Below are positions 1 through 16,170 of a stretch of DNA of 64,000 nucleotides, piece by piece. Within the stretch, counting starts at the first letter, position 1; each line of letters opens with the position of its first letter. The translations under genes were made by a program, and so were the position numbers. The notes under the pieces are model-generated. The model ran no database searches. It saw only the letters and a list, made by a program, of their open reading frames with translations, and had not been told where the DNA came from. Origin of the DNA: Scylla paramamosain. Taxonomy: Eukaryota; Arthropoda; Malacostraca; Decapoda; Portunidae. The stretch is from contig NC_087151.1 in the NCBI RefSeq assembly GCF_035594125.1, positions 17,919,501-17,983,500 of the forward strand, read 5' to 3'.

Positions 1-47
<47 letters not shown>

Positions 48-206
48 GCACATTTATTTTCTATTTCTCCTTTTTGGTTTATACATGCCTTTATTCATAT
101 AATCAATTAAGATGGTTGTTGAAAAGCATAAGGCAAATTTGTTTGCCTATTCATGGACTTGGGTGGGTGTAGCCAAAGTCCAGCAGGTGTAGCCCCAAGT
201 TATGAG

Positions 207-286
<80 letters not shown>

Positions 287-415
287 GCACATTTTTTCCT
301 TTTGCTCTCTCTCCTTCTTGGGTTATACACGCCTTTATTTACATAATTTATTAAAATGGCTGGCTGAAAGCATAAGACAGGTATGTTTGCCTATTCATGG
401 ACTTTATGTAATGTA
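1..415. repeat. Duplicated (CT)n tract plus flanking unit
   Basis: Two (CT)n runs, 1-44 and about 210-284, are each followed by a similar unit of about 110 bp (45-160 and 285-405). Both units start with CATGCACATTT and end with TTTGCCTATTCATGGACTT. This is an imperfect tandem duplication of a microsatellite with its flank. The translated Ser-Leu repeats over it are an artefact of the dinucleotide. Confidence 0.8.
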
Positions 416-1125
416 GCAGGCTTTCTACATGCACCAAAACCCTCCCATCTCTATGCCTCTCAAGAGGCCAACTGGCAGAGGTCTGTATGCTGTGGAATCT
501 CACTGCGGTGCAGTACAATAAGTTTTTAAATTAAATTTAAACCCTAAACTAGTGTCTCAAAATAAACTGCTACAGGGCCTGCGTCCTTGGGAAGTGGGCA
601 GTCCTTCGCTAAGCTGCTGTGTTGCGCATGTAGTGGCAAAGTGGTGTATTAGGTAAATATGGCATGTAGCAGCAAATTTTAATTTTTGGTTAGCAAAGAG
701 GACAATATTGAGAGCACAATTTCATTTTGTGAGTAGACTGCTCGTATCTCTGAACATTCATAACTTGTCAACTTGTCACTTGGACACTGGCTGTATACTT
801 TTCTGCACAATTCCTTCTAATACTAGTTTTTATTCATTAATCTTTTGATGTTATATGAACTCTTATGCATTTATCTTCAAATATAAACATAAAAAACTTT
901 GAGTCTTGTGGGTAGTCTGGAATTTTAATTTTTTTGGTGTTTGTCTCAACCTGGGTGGAAAAATGGTCATATTGTGCAATTATCTTCATTATAACTGTAA
1001 CAAAAATCATGCCTAATAAGGGCTGTTAGTGGAACTGAATCTTGTGTTAGCAGCAAGCTGACTGTAGTTGTCAAGTTACAAAAGCTTTATAACTTTAGCT
1101 TAATTAACTTTAACTCTTAATCTGG
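416..1125. other. Unassigned AT-rich sequence
   Basis: I see no convincing ORF, RNA gene or terminal repeat here. The stretch is AT-rich, lies between the CT-repeat duplication and a 190-bp repeat, and is taken as ELP3 intron or intergenic DNA. Confidence 0.4.
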
Positions 1126-1127
1126 AT

Positions 1128-1323
1128 CCACTAGCCCAATACCAGAACAAGCGTATAGAGACAGGACAACGGGTGCAGGTCAAGATAGACTGCTGTTTTA
1201 TTGTGTGCAGTTAAACATATAGGCTTGGTTAACACTTTGAAAGTTATCTAATTCAAAGTATGAGTCTATGAAACAGATTCATGAAACAATAGATAAAATG
1301 AAACTAATATTTTCAGAAACATT
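1128..1323. repeat. 190-bp dispersed repeat, copy 1
   Basis: This stretch is almost identical to 3108-3300. It starts with GGATCCACTAGCCCAATACC and ends with TTTTCAGAAACAT. Copy 1 is cut at its right end by the TTAA insertion of the piggyBac-like element at 1328. No coding potential or terminal inverted repeat is evident, and the repeat class is unknown. Confidence 0.75.
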
Positions 1324-2633
<1,310 letters not shown>

Positions 2634-2715
2634 ACATAGGCCTTAACACCATGCATAAGTATAGTGGATAGCTGAGGATGACTTCCAGAGAAATGGTAGA
2701 GCAGTCTCAAGTATG

Positions 2716-3595
2716 TGTATTATTAGTTACACATACTAATAATTATATATGTATTTTGGGCTATAAGGAATGTAAACATTACTAGTAGCACACATGTCGA
2801 TGCTCATGGATGATGTGTAAATCAGATGTTGTGATGGCGGGTATTGGTGTTCTCGGATCAGTTGTTGGTTGGTGGGTGTCTTGGACATTTCTTGATGTCC
2901 TGGTAGTGTCATGGGTTTGTGGCTGCACAGGCGTATTCATCAAGGTATGTATAATGCTATTATCAATGCAAATTTGTTTATTAAGTTCATATCAGTGTGA
3001 GAATTGTATACAGCTGGCTCATTCCCAGTCATCATTATGGTGTACAGCATTGTTTTCTTGTACAAGTTTGTTTATGAGGGTATTGTATTTCAGTGTTGTT
3101 TAATGGATCCACTAGCCCAATACCAGAACAAGCGTATAGAGACAGGACAACGGGTGCAGGTCAAGATAGACTGCTGTTTTATTGTGTGCAGTTAAACATA
3201 TAGGCTTGGTTAACACTTTGAAAGTTATCTAATTCAAAGTATGAGTCTATGAAACAGATTCATGAAACAATAGATAAAATGAAACTAATATTTTCAGAAA
3301 CATGAAGCAAAAATGAACTGGTTGCAGGGGAGCTGGGAGCTGTGCAGTATTTGTTCTTGGGATTCTGCTGGGTACCAGTGATGAGGCACCGTTGTGAGTG
3401 ATCATTGTATTGTGTTGTTATTGGTGATTATCATGTGATATGTTATGTGTGCTACATGACTGAGGTCTATTTGGTATTGTGATGGCCATAATCTTTAAAA
3501 TGAAATGTGATACACGTATGTTTACTATAATATTATCTACAGGTCGAAATAAAGTTTATTATGACAAGCTGGATATTCCTGGTACCAGAGTAACA
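2716..3595 (+). repeat. Left LTR of BEL/Pao element
   Basis: Begins TGTATTATTAG and ends GAGTAACA. It is 880 bp against 685 bp for the right LTR, and the excess is a foreign insertion of about 190 bp at 3108-3300. Outside the insertion the two LTRs are nearly identical. Confidence 0.88.
3108..3300. repeat. 190-bp dispersed repeat, copy 2, inside left LTR
   Basis: The right LTR reads continuously from TTTAATGG to ACATGAAGC across this point, so the 190 bp were added to the left LTR (with a few bases of LTR replaced). The sequence matches 1128-1323. Confidence 0.8.
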
Positions 3596-3610
3596 TTTTG
3601 ACAACACTCA

Positions 3611-5513
3611 ATATGGCAACTGGTGAACAAGGAGGTTTCAAAGGCAACCACAATTCGACTGCGATGTCATTGGAGGTGCAGAGGAAGGCAGCTAGGCAAC
3701 AGAGAGGAACCACCAGGGTGAAACTAACACATAAGCTATGAAAGTTTCATGAGTATGTAGCAGATGAAATGGCATTTGAAATTTTGGAAGAAAGTTATGA
3801 GGGTGTTGCAAAGGCTTATGAGGAAGTTGAAGTAGCCAATGAACATTATTGCCATTTGCTAGATGAACACAGTGATGAACTTTTGACAGAAGCTAATGAG
3901 TACATCAAAGAGTCAGAGGACAAAAGTGTGCAGCTCATGTGATGTTTGTGAAACTTAAGAACAAAGTGCAAGTAAAGAAACTTGTGAAGGTAAAGCCAAT
4001 TGATGTACCCAGGTTTCAGGGAGATGTAAGAGAATACAGTAATTTTAAGAGAGATTCTGTTAGACTGATGCAGTCAACTTATAGGAAAGATCCTTTTGTG
4101 CTCAGACAGTGTTTCACAGGAGAAGCCTTGGAAACAGTTCGTGGCACAGATCATGACTTTGATAAGATGCTTGAACATTTAGATGAAAATTTTGGAAACG
4201 GCTACAGAGTGGTTGATGTGGTGGTAGATGACATAAGGTCATCTGAGCCTAAACTAGAAGGTGATAGTGTAAGTTTTATCAAGATGGTGGATAAGATTGA
4301 GCAATGTTTTCTAGACCAAATGGGCTTAGCTTCAGAGCTGAATACTGTTAATATGATTAACCAGATAGAAAAGCTTCTTTCACCTACTCAGAAGCGTGAA
4401 TGGGTTAAGTTGGTGGAAAGTGTTGAGAACCATGACTTGTTCAATAAATTGTTGGAGTATCTTTTGAGTGAAAAGAAATCTATGAGATATTTAAATGCCA
4501 GTGTTAGAAAAAATGAAACACTGAAGTCTAAAGTGAATTATGATAGCATAAGTGGAAACAAAAGTGGTTCTAAAGATGAGGATTCAGAAGTTATGAAAAG
4601 GATAACAGGACTTGAAAATGCTATTGCAAATATTTCTGACCTTGTCATTAGACTTACAGAAGAAAAGAGTGGAGTGAATAGAAATAAAGGTTATGGTAAC
4701 ACACAGCTGAATAGATGTTGGTATCATGGGTCAGATGGGCATGATATATCGGATTGTTTCACCTTCCAAAATTTAAGTATCAGCGACAAAATGGATAGTC
4801 TAATGACTAATGGTATTTGCTTTAACTGTCTTAAAGGTGTGCACATTGCTAGGAAATATATTAGGAAATCCAGATGTCAGGCTACTGATGTTAACAATCA
4901 GACTTGTGGGAAACAAAATCATACCATTCTACATGAAGGATTCATAACAGGAAATTATAATGTGGGTGTGAAAAGAAATGGTGTTTTGTTCATGGTTAAC
5001 AACATCAAATGTGGCAACCATAAGTTAAAAACTCTTTTTGATTCAGGTGCTGATGTGACAATGATCAGAAATGAAAAGGCAAATGCTTTAGGATTAAAGG
5101 GGAGAAATGTCAGGTTCGCTGTGACTAAACTGGGAGATGAAACTGCGACCTATCATAGTAAAGAGTATGACCTAGTTCTTACTGATGAATATGGGAATGA
5201 TGTTAACATTGCTGCCTATGGGATTGATGAAATTACATCTCATATTGATAAGGTTGATCTCACTAAAGTGAGACATTTGTTTAAGAGTGTTGATGTGTGT
5301 ACATTAGATGGGAAAACAAATCTGCTTATTGGTTCTGATCATTGCTCTTTAATTCCGGTTGTCAAGGAAACAGTAGCTAAAAATTTACAGCTCATGGAAT
5401 CACAGTTTGGAATGTGTGTTTATGGTAGTCACCCTGACGTAATTACATCAACAGAGTCCAGAAGTAATTTTGGCATTAGAATTAATCATGTTGCTTGTTC
5501 AATCTATGACTGA
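3611..5513 (+). pseudogene. BEL/Pao gag-protease, broken
   Basis: The frame opens at ATG 3611, meets a TGA near 3738, reads on to another TGA near 3939, then shifts to a 524-codon ORF (3939-5511). That ORF carries a Pao-type gag region. Zinc-knuckle-like cysteines follow (CWYHGSDGHDISDC and CFNC...KSRC, with one knuckle cysteine replaced). An aspartic protease with the LFDSGADVTMI active-site motif is encoded near 5034-5066. In intact members one polyprotein covers this region and is cut by the protease to give capsid and enzymes. The internal stops mean the copy cannot make the full polyprotein. Confidence 0.85.
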
Positions 5514-6755
5514 TATATCTGTAGAGCCTGAAATTGATATCAACACACAGATAAAGGAATTTTTCACTGTTGAATATCTCAGAACTGAATGTAGCCCAAG
5601 ATGTGGTGGTTGCCATTGTGGCAAGTGTGCAGTAGGCAATGGTAATTATAGCATTAAGGAAGAAAGAGAGTTAGGCCTTATTGAAGAAGGATTATTGTGT
5701 AATGTAGAAAAGAAAAAATGGTCTGCCAAATTTCCATGGATTAAGGATCCCAAACTATTGCAGAACAATGTATCAGCTGCAGTTACTAGACTTAAGAGCA
5801 CAGAGAGGCAGTTAGAGAAACTTGGGTCAGAACATGCTGAACCTTACAACAACCAGATTTTGGACATGGTAAAGCGTAATGTAGCCCACAAGTTATCTGA
5901 TGAAAAAGTCAGAACTTATGATGGTCCTGTTAATTACCTTCAGCATCATGAAGTGTTGAAGCCTGGATCTGTGTCAACTCCATTCAGAATAGTATTTGAT
6001 TCATCAGTTAATTTCATGGGTCAGTCTCTCAATAGCTTCTAGGCTAAGGGCCCCAATATCCTGAATTCTATGTTAGGGATATTGTTGAGATTTCATGAAA
6101 AGGCAGTTGGCTTAGCAGATGATATAAGCAAAATGTATAATTGCATTAAACTTCCTGAATTGGAACAGCATGTCCATAGATTTGTTTGGAGAAAGTCGCA
6201 AACACATCGCAAACCTGATCACTATGTACTGACGTCCATGGGTTTTGGGGACAGACCATCAGGAATTATTGCTATGTTAGCCCTCAGACATACAGCAGAG
6301 TTGTCAATGAATGAATTTCCAGAAGCATCACATGTGATAAAAACTAATTCCTATGTGGATGATATAATCCATTCTGTTGAAAGTAAAGGAGAAGCACTTA
6401 TTCTAATTGAAAATGTTGAGAAAGTCTTGTCTAATGGTAGTTTTAAGATCAAACAATGGGTCGTTACTGGAAACAGTGACAATGCTGATATTAATACGTC
6501 ACAGAATGACCATGAAAAAATACTTGGCCTAAATTGGAAATGTAAAAATGATATTTTTTTTCAAAGCCAAAGTAAATTTCTCTCGCAAATATAAGGGAGT
6601 AAGAACAGGTCAAGACTTTAACAAATTAGATCTCTTTGACAGTATACCTTCAATTTTAACAAAAAGGATTGTCATAAGTCAGATATGTTCTGTATATGAC
6701 CCACTTGGGTTTCTGCTTCCCTTTACACTGAAAGCTAAAATTTTGTTGTGAGACA
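5470..6755 (+). pseudogene. BEL/Pao reverse transcriptase, broken
   Basis: A 190-codon ORF (5470-6042) encodes the start of the RT, with the Cys-rich motif CSPRCGGCHCGKC. A TAG at 6040-6042 interrupts it. The palm continues at 6070-6594 with LADDISKMYNCI (first catalytic Asp region) and the NSYVDDIIHSV catalytic motif near 6345-6377. A frame change near 6590 leads into a segment with ISQICSVYDPLGFLLP, the motif after the RT in Pao elements. All key RT residues are visible but spread over three frames. Confidence 0.85.
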
Positions 6756-6793
6756 CTGTAAAATGTGAAGCCAAAGTAGGATAAGACAATCTC

Positions 6794-7798
6794 TTGCACT
6801 CTCATATAAATGATCAGTGGGTGTCACACTTTCATGATTTATTTGGCATCAAAGACCTGTATTTGGAGAGAAGTGTTAAGCTAACCTCAGCCAAAGGAAA
6901 CCCCATGTTAGCTATTTTCAGTAATAGTTCCACAGATGTGTATGGTGCTGTTGCATATGCTAGGTGGGAATTAGAGTCTAGTATATTTGAGAGCAGACTC
7001 ATCATGGCAAAGAATAGGATGGCTCCTACTAGGCTACTAGAAGGTTCATTACTATTCACAGATATCCACATACTGTACACTCTGACTTAGGGTCTCAGTT
7101 GGTATCAGCTAGTAAGGAACTTACAAGTGCCATTGATAATTGGAACATGTCTGACCACAGAATTTGGTACCAAAGAAGGTCTGAAATGGAAATTTAATTG
7201 CTCTACAGATGCTGCATGGCAAAATGGTGTGAGTGAGGCACTGATAAAGTCTATAAAAGGATCTCTGTCAATGCTTATAGGATCTAGTAGTTTAACATTC
7301 AGTGATTTACAAACTATATTTTTTGAAGTAGCAAATCTCATGAATGAGAGGCCTATTGGAGTAAAGCCCAGCATGGATGTAGAATTAGGAACATATTTAT
7401 GTCCCAATGATTTGCTTTTGGGAAAAGCAAGTAATAGAGTTCCACCTGGTTCATGTTCCACCTCAAATAACACTCCGAAAAGATTAGATTTTATACAAAA
7501 TGTTATTAACACATTCTGGAGGAAGTGGCAGAGAGATTATTTTCCTACACTTGTTATTAGGCAAAAATGGCACATGGATAAAAGAAATGTACAACCTGGG
7601 GATATTATCCTTATACAAGATGCAAATGTCGTTAGAGGTAAATGTAAGATGGGACAGGTTATAGATGTAGAAACTGGTTGAGATAATAAAGTAAGGGATG
7701 TGAGTATTAGATACAAAATACAAAAACCAGGAAAACAGTACAAGGGACAAAGTGACACATTTATTAAGAGATCAGTTCACAAACTGGTGGTACTGCTA
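6794..7798 (+). pseudogene. BEL/Pao RNase H remnant and integrase C-terminal half
   Basis: A 98-codon ORF (6794-7090) holds an RNase-H-like remnant (FSNSSTDVYGAVAYARWELE). Past about 7040 the text jumps into the middle of the integrase core (VHSDLGSQLVSASKEL, in a different frame near 7073-7120). Most of the region between the RNase H remnant and the second catalytic Asp of integrase is therefore deleted. The 184-codon ORF 7127-7681 continues with the core end (WQNGVSEALIKSIK, with the third acidic residue) and the C-terminal domain typical of BEL integrases. The frame ends in a TGA just before the right LTR. Confidence 0.82.
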
Positions 7799-7829
7799 CC
7801 CATGGAGGAGCAATAAAGGTGGCCGGGAG

Positions 7830-8514
7830 TATATTATTAGTTACACATACTAATAATTATGTATGTATTTTGGGCTATAAGGAATGTAAACATTACTGGT
7901 AGCACACATGTCGATGCTCACGGATGACGTGTAAATCAGATGTTGTGATGGCGGGTATTGGAGTTCTCGGATCAGTTGTTGGTTGGTGGGCATCTTGGAC
8001 ATTTCTTGATGTCCTGGTAGTGTCATGGGTTTGTGGCTGCACAGGTGTATTCATCAAGGTATGTATAATGCTATTATCAATGCAAATTTGTTTATTAAGT
8101 TCATATCAGTGTGAGAATTGTATACAGCTGGCTCATTCCCAGTTATCATTACGGTGTACAGCATTGTTTTCTTGTACAAGTTTGTACATGAGGGTATTGT
8201 ATTTCAGTGCTGTTTAATGGTGCTGACATGAAGCAAATATGAACTGGATGCAAGGGGGCTGTGCAGTATTTGTTCTTGGGATTCTGCTGGGTACCAGTGA
8301 CGAGGCACCATTGTGAGTGATCATTATATTGTGTTGTTATCAGTGATTATCATGTGATATGTTATGTGTGCTACATGACTGAGGTCTATTTGGTATTGTG
8401 ATGGCCATAATCTTTGAAATGAAATGTGATACACGTATGTTTACTATAATATTATCTACAGGTTGAAATAAAATTTACTACGACAAGCTGGATATTCCTG
8501 GTACCAGAGTAACA
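7830..8514 (+). repeat. Right LTR of BEL/Pao element
   Basis: A 685-bp LTR ending GAGTAACA. Its first bases read TATATT where the left LTR has TGTATT, so the TG start is mutated here. Nearly identical to the left LTR outside the 190-bp insertion, which suggests fairly recent integration. Confidence 0.88.
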
Positions 8515-8766
8515 GTATGTGAGAAAAGGTAAGGAAAGGATGAGAAGATTTGAACATGCAAGGAGGAAATGTAAGGAGAGAGCTCTTCTGTCAGAGTCCT
8601 TAAACACATGTGACAGATATAGATAAAACACTTTGAACTTCAGGTTTATAACATACACTCATTTTTCTGGTATACTGTTTGTTACTTGTGGTAAAATTAG
8701 CCTTTTCATGTCTTCATACCTTGAACACATTTCTTATTGTTTTCAAAAACAAGGTTTCAAGATCTA

Positions 8767-8991
<225 letters not shown>

Positions 8992-9921
8992 CTATGATGC
9001 AAAATTTTTCCATATGTCAACCAAAATTTTTTTTAAACATATTATCAGATATATCTTAATTATTTCAAGAACCTTTTAAATGATAAAAAATCACTCCGAA
9101 GCAGTAAAGACAAAGTATTGTAAGTAATTTAATAAATCATGTAAAACTGACAATGAAAAAAAAATCATGACAGATTTTTACGAAAAGTAGGATTGTGGAT
9201 ATTTTTTTATGAGCATGTTTGGAGATACGAGTTACTGTGTTATGAATGTTTTTTAGGAGAACATAGAATAATTTTTGTTAGTTAAACTTTGAGTATGAGA
9301 AAGTTGAAACAGACAAGCAGGGAGAAAGGAAGTAGGAAAGAAGGAAGGAAGAAAGGCAAGTTGACAGATAAATATACACATACATATACATTACAATAGT
9401 CAACAAAGGTGCTTATTTTCTCAGCATTACAAATGCCAGTCATTGGAGGGATATATTATCATTGCTAGCCCTTTAGTGTACATGTTTTTTTTTTAATTAT
9501 ACTTTTCTAAGGATCCAAGTTTTTTTTTGTTCATAAAACTGACCATAACATTTCAAATGCAATTTTGATGGCTAATCAGTCATGCCAGGTCAAAACATAT
9601 ATATCTGGGCTTTTGTAGCATCTTCTCTGAACTTTTAAAAAAGAATAGTTTATACTGGTTAACTCACTATACATTAAATCTTAGAACCCCCTTCCAAAAA
9701 AATTCTATAAAAATTCTCTTCTCACTCTCCCATGCTTCTCTCGGTAACCACAGCCACTTCACCAATGTCCAGCATCATCACTGCTGGTATCAGAATTGCT
9801 GGTATTAGTTTACTTGTTCAAACACGTGGTTGTAACAAAGCATTATGACTACAGAGAAACCATTTCTTCTATGAAGAAATAATATTCTGTTCAAAGAACC
9901 TTTCTTCTGTGTTCAAACATG

Positions 9922-10225
9922 TACAGTGGCACCTTAAGTTATGCCCACCCTGATATACACCCAGACCGACTTACACCCTTTCCTGATGCGCAGATTTTGC
10001 ATGAACATATGCCCACAAAACCAACTTGTGCCCATGCTCCCAGTGTTGCCACAGTGTTCCCACCATTGTCTTCCTGCCTTATTTTGTGATCATTCTACCC
10101 TGAAAATATCTTCTAAGCAAGTGAGAAGTACTACTACAAATGGTGAGAAGAAGAAAAGTGTGATAACCACTGAAAAAAAGAAGGAAATCATTGCAAAACA
10201 TGAGAGTGGTCTTGATTCTGATCAT
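9922..10225 (+). mobile_element. Tigger/pogo-like transposon 5' fragment
   Basis: Starts with CAGTGGCACCTTAAGTTATG at 9924, preceded by TA, which matches pogo/Tigger termini and their TA target. Downstream, KKKSVITTEKKKEIIAKHES (about 10150-10209) resembles the first helix of a CENP-B-type DNA-binding domain in Tigger transposases. The element stops at the (GA)n tract at 10286 and no DDE domain follows. Confidence 0.62.
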
Positions 10226-10279
10226 GATGCTACAGGTGGCTTGGGATTACTTCTGAGCCATGAGTCATCAAAGAGTCAT

Positions 10280-10462
<183 letters not shown>

Positions 10463-10973
10463 AAAAACAGTAACCTGTGCTTTTACATGCCAGAAACAAG
10501 TCATCATTGTGCCATGTTTGGCATGCATGCCAAGGGTTGCCCACCTCTGCTCTATGGTAAGGGATGAATGATTTAATACTTTAATTGCAGTATTGCCATA
10601 TGTAATCTTATATACATGAGATATTTATGAATGATATGTTATTAGAGCAAAGCATTGTTAACACTAATTAATTTCCATTGTCACATAGCATCTCCAGAGA
10701 TCACATGACTTTTTACCTCCACAGAAAATAATAATTTCATGCTTCTGCAGCACAGAAAGACAGAATGAAACTGTCCAAAATCATATAGGTTAAACACAGG
10801 AACTGTGTTGAATTTATTTTGATACAGCAGTGGCAAACCAATTATGCTCTCAACTCTGATACCATGAAATGTGGATATGCCATGCAACTCACTTTTGTGC
10901 TGTGTGGTCAGCAAAGGATCAGTCCTTTCTCATCCTTAGAAGCCTAGAGGCTATGATAGCTTTTAATTTAGCT

Positions 10974-12926
<1,953 letters not shown>

Positions 12927-12938
12927 GGAATTTGCAAG

Positions 12939-12959
12939 TGTGTGTGTGCATGTGTGTGT
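12939..12959. repeat. (TG)n at 3' edge of LINE C copy 1
   Basis: Short TG-rich run directly next to the 3' end of the minus-strand LINE, whose sense strand therefore ends in (CA)n. Confidence 0.85.
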
Positions 12960-15912
12960 TATTTACCTAGTTGAGACATACGGGAGAGGAGCTAAGTTCA
13001 TACTGTCCCGTCTCCATAACTGTTTATATCCAACTTTTCCTTAAAGTCATGAACATTTGTAGCACACACCACTTCCCCTTCCAGTCTATTCCATGCCTCT
13101 ATGCTTCTATGAGGGAAGCTAAACTTCTTTATGTCCCTTCTGCAGGTGGTTACTTTTAGTTTTCTTCCATGTCCTCTTGTTTCTCTTTCGTTCATTATAA
13201 AGAGATGTTCCCTATCTAGTTTTTCCATCCCACTCAGCAATCTGTACAATGCAATCAGTCACCTCTCTCTCATCTCTTTTCCAAGGTTGGGAGTTGCATT
13301 CTAGCTAGTCGCTCCTCATATGACAAATCTTGCAATTCTGTTATCATCTTTGTTGCTGCTCTCTGTATTCCTTCCAACTTTCTTATGTGCTTTTTTTCAT
13401 GTGGTGACCAAATTACTGCTGCGTATTCTAATCTTGGACATATCATTGTGATTATTTTCCTCATCATTTCTATACCCAGATAAGCAAAGGCAACTCTTAT
13501 GTTTCTTAGTAGGCTGAGAGTTTCACCTGTTATCTTGTTAATATGTTTTCCTGGTGATAAATTCTCTGAGAAAATCACTCCCAGATCTTTTTCTCTTGTT
13601 GTCTTGTTTATTGTTTCATTTCCCATCTTATAGTTACAGCTACACCTTCTGTTACTTTTCCCAAATTCCACCTTTTTACACTTACCAGAGTTAAATTCCA
13701 TTTGCCATCTGTTGCTCCACTCCCACACCTTGTCTATATCTCTTTGTAATTCTTCACAATCTTCCGTTCCCTTCACTCTTCTCAAGTTTTGCATTGTCAG
13801 CAAAAAGACACACATAGCTGGATACATTCTCCACCATATCATTTATATACACCACAAACATTATTGGTGTCAACACTGACCCTTGGGGGATCCCACTTAA
13901 TACTGGGCTCAACACTGATGTCTGGTCCCTTATTACTGTTCGTATCTCTGTCTTTAAGGAAACTGTCCATCCATTTTAGCATTTTTCCATTTACACCACC
14001 TATCTTTTCCAGCTTCCACATCAGTCTATTATGCAGCACTTTATCAAAAGCTTTTCTTAAATCTAGATAAATACAGTCTGCCCAACCATTTCTCTCCCGT
14101 ATGATATCAATCACTCTTGAATAATAGCATAATAAATTAGTGACACAAGATCTTCCTTTTCTAAAGCCAAATTGACAAGTTGTGAGAATGTCCTTATCTT
14201 CCAAAAACTTGGTCCATTTGTTCTTTATTATCCTTTCACATATTTTTGCAACCAGACTCATCAGCAAAACCAGTCTATAATTTAGTGGGTCTTGTGTGTC
14301 TCCTCCTTTAAATATGGGTACAATGTTTGCCCTTTTCCAATCCTGTGGAACTATTCCTTCATTAATAGAGGTACATATGACGGTATGTAATTTATCATTA
14401 AGCTGGTTACTGCATTCTTTTATTACCCATCCCGACACTTCATCCGGTCCTGTGGCCTTTCTCACTTCTAACGTTTTGATGATTTCATCAACTTCCTCTT
14501 TTGTTACTTGAAATTCCTCTATTTTTTTCATTTTCAGGTGTGCACAGTGGCCTTATAAATTCCTTTTCCTTTGTAAAAATTTCCTTAAAGCAATCTCTTT
14601 CGGGTCTTCATAAACCACTCCATCTACCATTAGCTTTCCTATATTCACTTTGCTTTTCAGTTTACCATTCACATATCTATAGAAGACTTTCGGCTCATAT
14701 TTATACCTGTCTATTATATCTTTTTCAAACTGTCTTTGTTCATCCCTCAAAATCTTCACGTAATCATTCCTTGCTTGTTTGTAATTATTCCACAGGTTAA
14801 TTCTTTTACTTTTCTTCCATTTTTTCCATGTATCCTCTTTCGTCCTTCTTGCTGCTTCGCATCTTTTATTGAAGCACTCTTTTTTACCAGCTATTACTGT
14901 CTGTTTTTTAGGCACAAACTTTTTTCACCTTCTTTATATATTTTAAGAAATTCATCCCACTTCTCTTGGATCCCTGTAGCCTTATGGAATCTACCCCATC
15001 TCTCCTCTTGAAAAAACTTCCTCATGTTATCAAAGTCTTCCTTACAGTAGCTTAATCTCCCAGCATGGTGTTCTTCATTCCTTTGATTCTCTATTTCCTC
15101 ATTTATATTGAATTCTATAGTAGCGTGGTCACTTTTGGCTAACAGAACATTCTCAATTCCTTCTGGTTCCTTACTAAATAACAAATCTAGTCTTGATGTT
15201 TCTCCATCTTTTCTAAATCTCGTATCTCCTTTTATCCAATGAGTTAATATATTATCCATTGCCAGCTGTAATAATTTATTTCCCCAAGATGATTCTATTC
15301 CTTCTGTGTACCACTGTTCCCAACACACCTCCTTACAGTTGAAGTCTCCCATCATGATCAATTTATCACCACTTAGCACTTTCTCTGTCCAGTTCACTAT
15401 GTCTTTTATCATTATTTCATATTCTTCATTTGACTAGGCATTGGTTTTTGGTGGTACATACATCACTATGTATTGCCTCTTTTTGCCTTGTGTATTTTTC
15501 ACTCCAATTTTTATTGCCTCAGCTAATCCATTGCCATATTCTATTTCAACCACCTTTTAACTTTTCTTAACAAGACACATCACTCCTCCTTTCTTATATG
15601 TTCTACTTCTTTTCCATAAACTGTATTGATTTTACCCAATGTTCTTTACCTCTAATTCATCACATAATTTTACTTCTGTGAGGCCCATTATATCTGGACT
15701 TTTCTCATTTAAATAAACATTTAATTCCCTGAATCCCAAGATGAGTCCATTAATGTTTGTATAAGCTACCTTCAAAATGCCCTTTTTTCTCCTTAGCTTG
15801 TTTCCCTGTTCTCCCTCCTGTTGAGGTACCACTTCCTCACTTTCATGTCCAACACCCTCTAATAGAATATCTTCTGCTCTTCCGATCTCTCCTTGTTTTT
15901 TTGCCATTACTT

Positions 15913-15914
<2 letters not shown>
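12960..15914 (-). mobile_element. CR1-like LINE, family C copy 1, broken
   Basis: A minus-strand non-LTR retrotransposon of about 3 kb. In sense order: an ORF1-like or leader part with VAYTNINGLI at the endonuclease start (15632-15940), endonuclease with MMGDFNCKEVCW and SDHATIEF motifs (14894-15412), a linker (14553-14915), RT fingers/palm with KATGPDEVSGW, CQFGFRKGRSC and YLDLRKAFDKV (13839-14531), then the post-RT region (13270-13842 and 12998-13249). The catalytic RT box (FADD in copy 2) is lost at a break near 13840. Stops and frame changes make it inactive. It sits in the ELP3 intron in the gene's own orientation, and (TG)n abuts both ends. Confidence 0.85.

Positions 15915-15964
<50 letters not shown>
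15915..15964. repeat. (TG)n at 5' edge of LINE C copy 1
   Basis: A pure TG run directly joined to the 5' end of the minus-strand LINE. Confidence 0.95.
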
Positions 15965-15965
<1 letters not shown>

Positions 15966-16105
15966 AAATGTTTTTGGTACAATGCAATCTGCACAGCATA
16001 AATGCAACAGAACATTGTATTAAAACTTTGTCAATGTTGGTTTATAATTACTTTCCTCAATTGTTTATTTATATATCTTATAATGATTTGTAGCAATTTT
16101 TATTT

Positions 16106-16170
16106 TTTTTATGTAAGAGGACCACCAGCCAAAGGGAAAAAAAAATTTTGAATAAAAAAAGACCCACTTA
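16106..16170 (-). mobile_element. LINE J 3'-end fragment, divergent
   Basis: Resembles the last ~60 bp of the J family on the minus strand (poly-T, TATGTAAGAGGACCACCAGCC, then an AATAAAAAA-like run). Very short and worn. Confidence 0.4.

Larger units (their letters stand above)
2711..8519 (+). mobile_element. BEL/Pao LTR retrotransposon, decayed
   Basis: A provirus-like structure on the plus strand. The LTRs at 2716-3595 and 7830-8514 are flanked by a GTATG direct repeat (2711-2715 and 8515-8519), the 5-bp target duplication usual for this group. Internal order is gag, protease, reverse transcriptase, RNase H remnant, integrase, with no envelope gene seen. Stops in gag, a break between the protease and RT parts, and loss of most of the integrase core make it defective. 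A purine-rich run just before the right LTR (about 7810-7829) is a possible polypurine tract. The boundaries are firm because both the LTRs and the target duplication match. Confidence 0.9.

Noticed and set aside
1128..1140. GGATCCACTAG resembling a cloning-vector polylinker
   Set aside because: It occurs in both copies of a 190-bp genomic repeat, the next bases do not continue the vector site, and no other vector sequence is seen.
2716..8514. Possible endogenous retrovirus with envelope
   Set aside because: Between integrase and the right LTR there is no room for an env gene, and the RT, protease and LTR features fit BEL/Pao.
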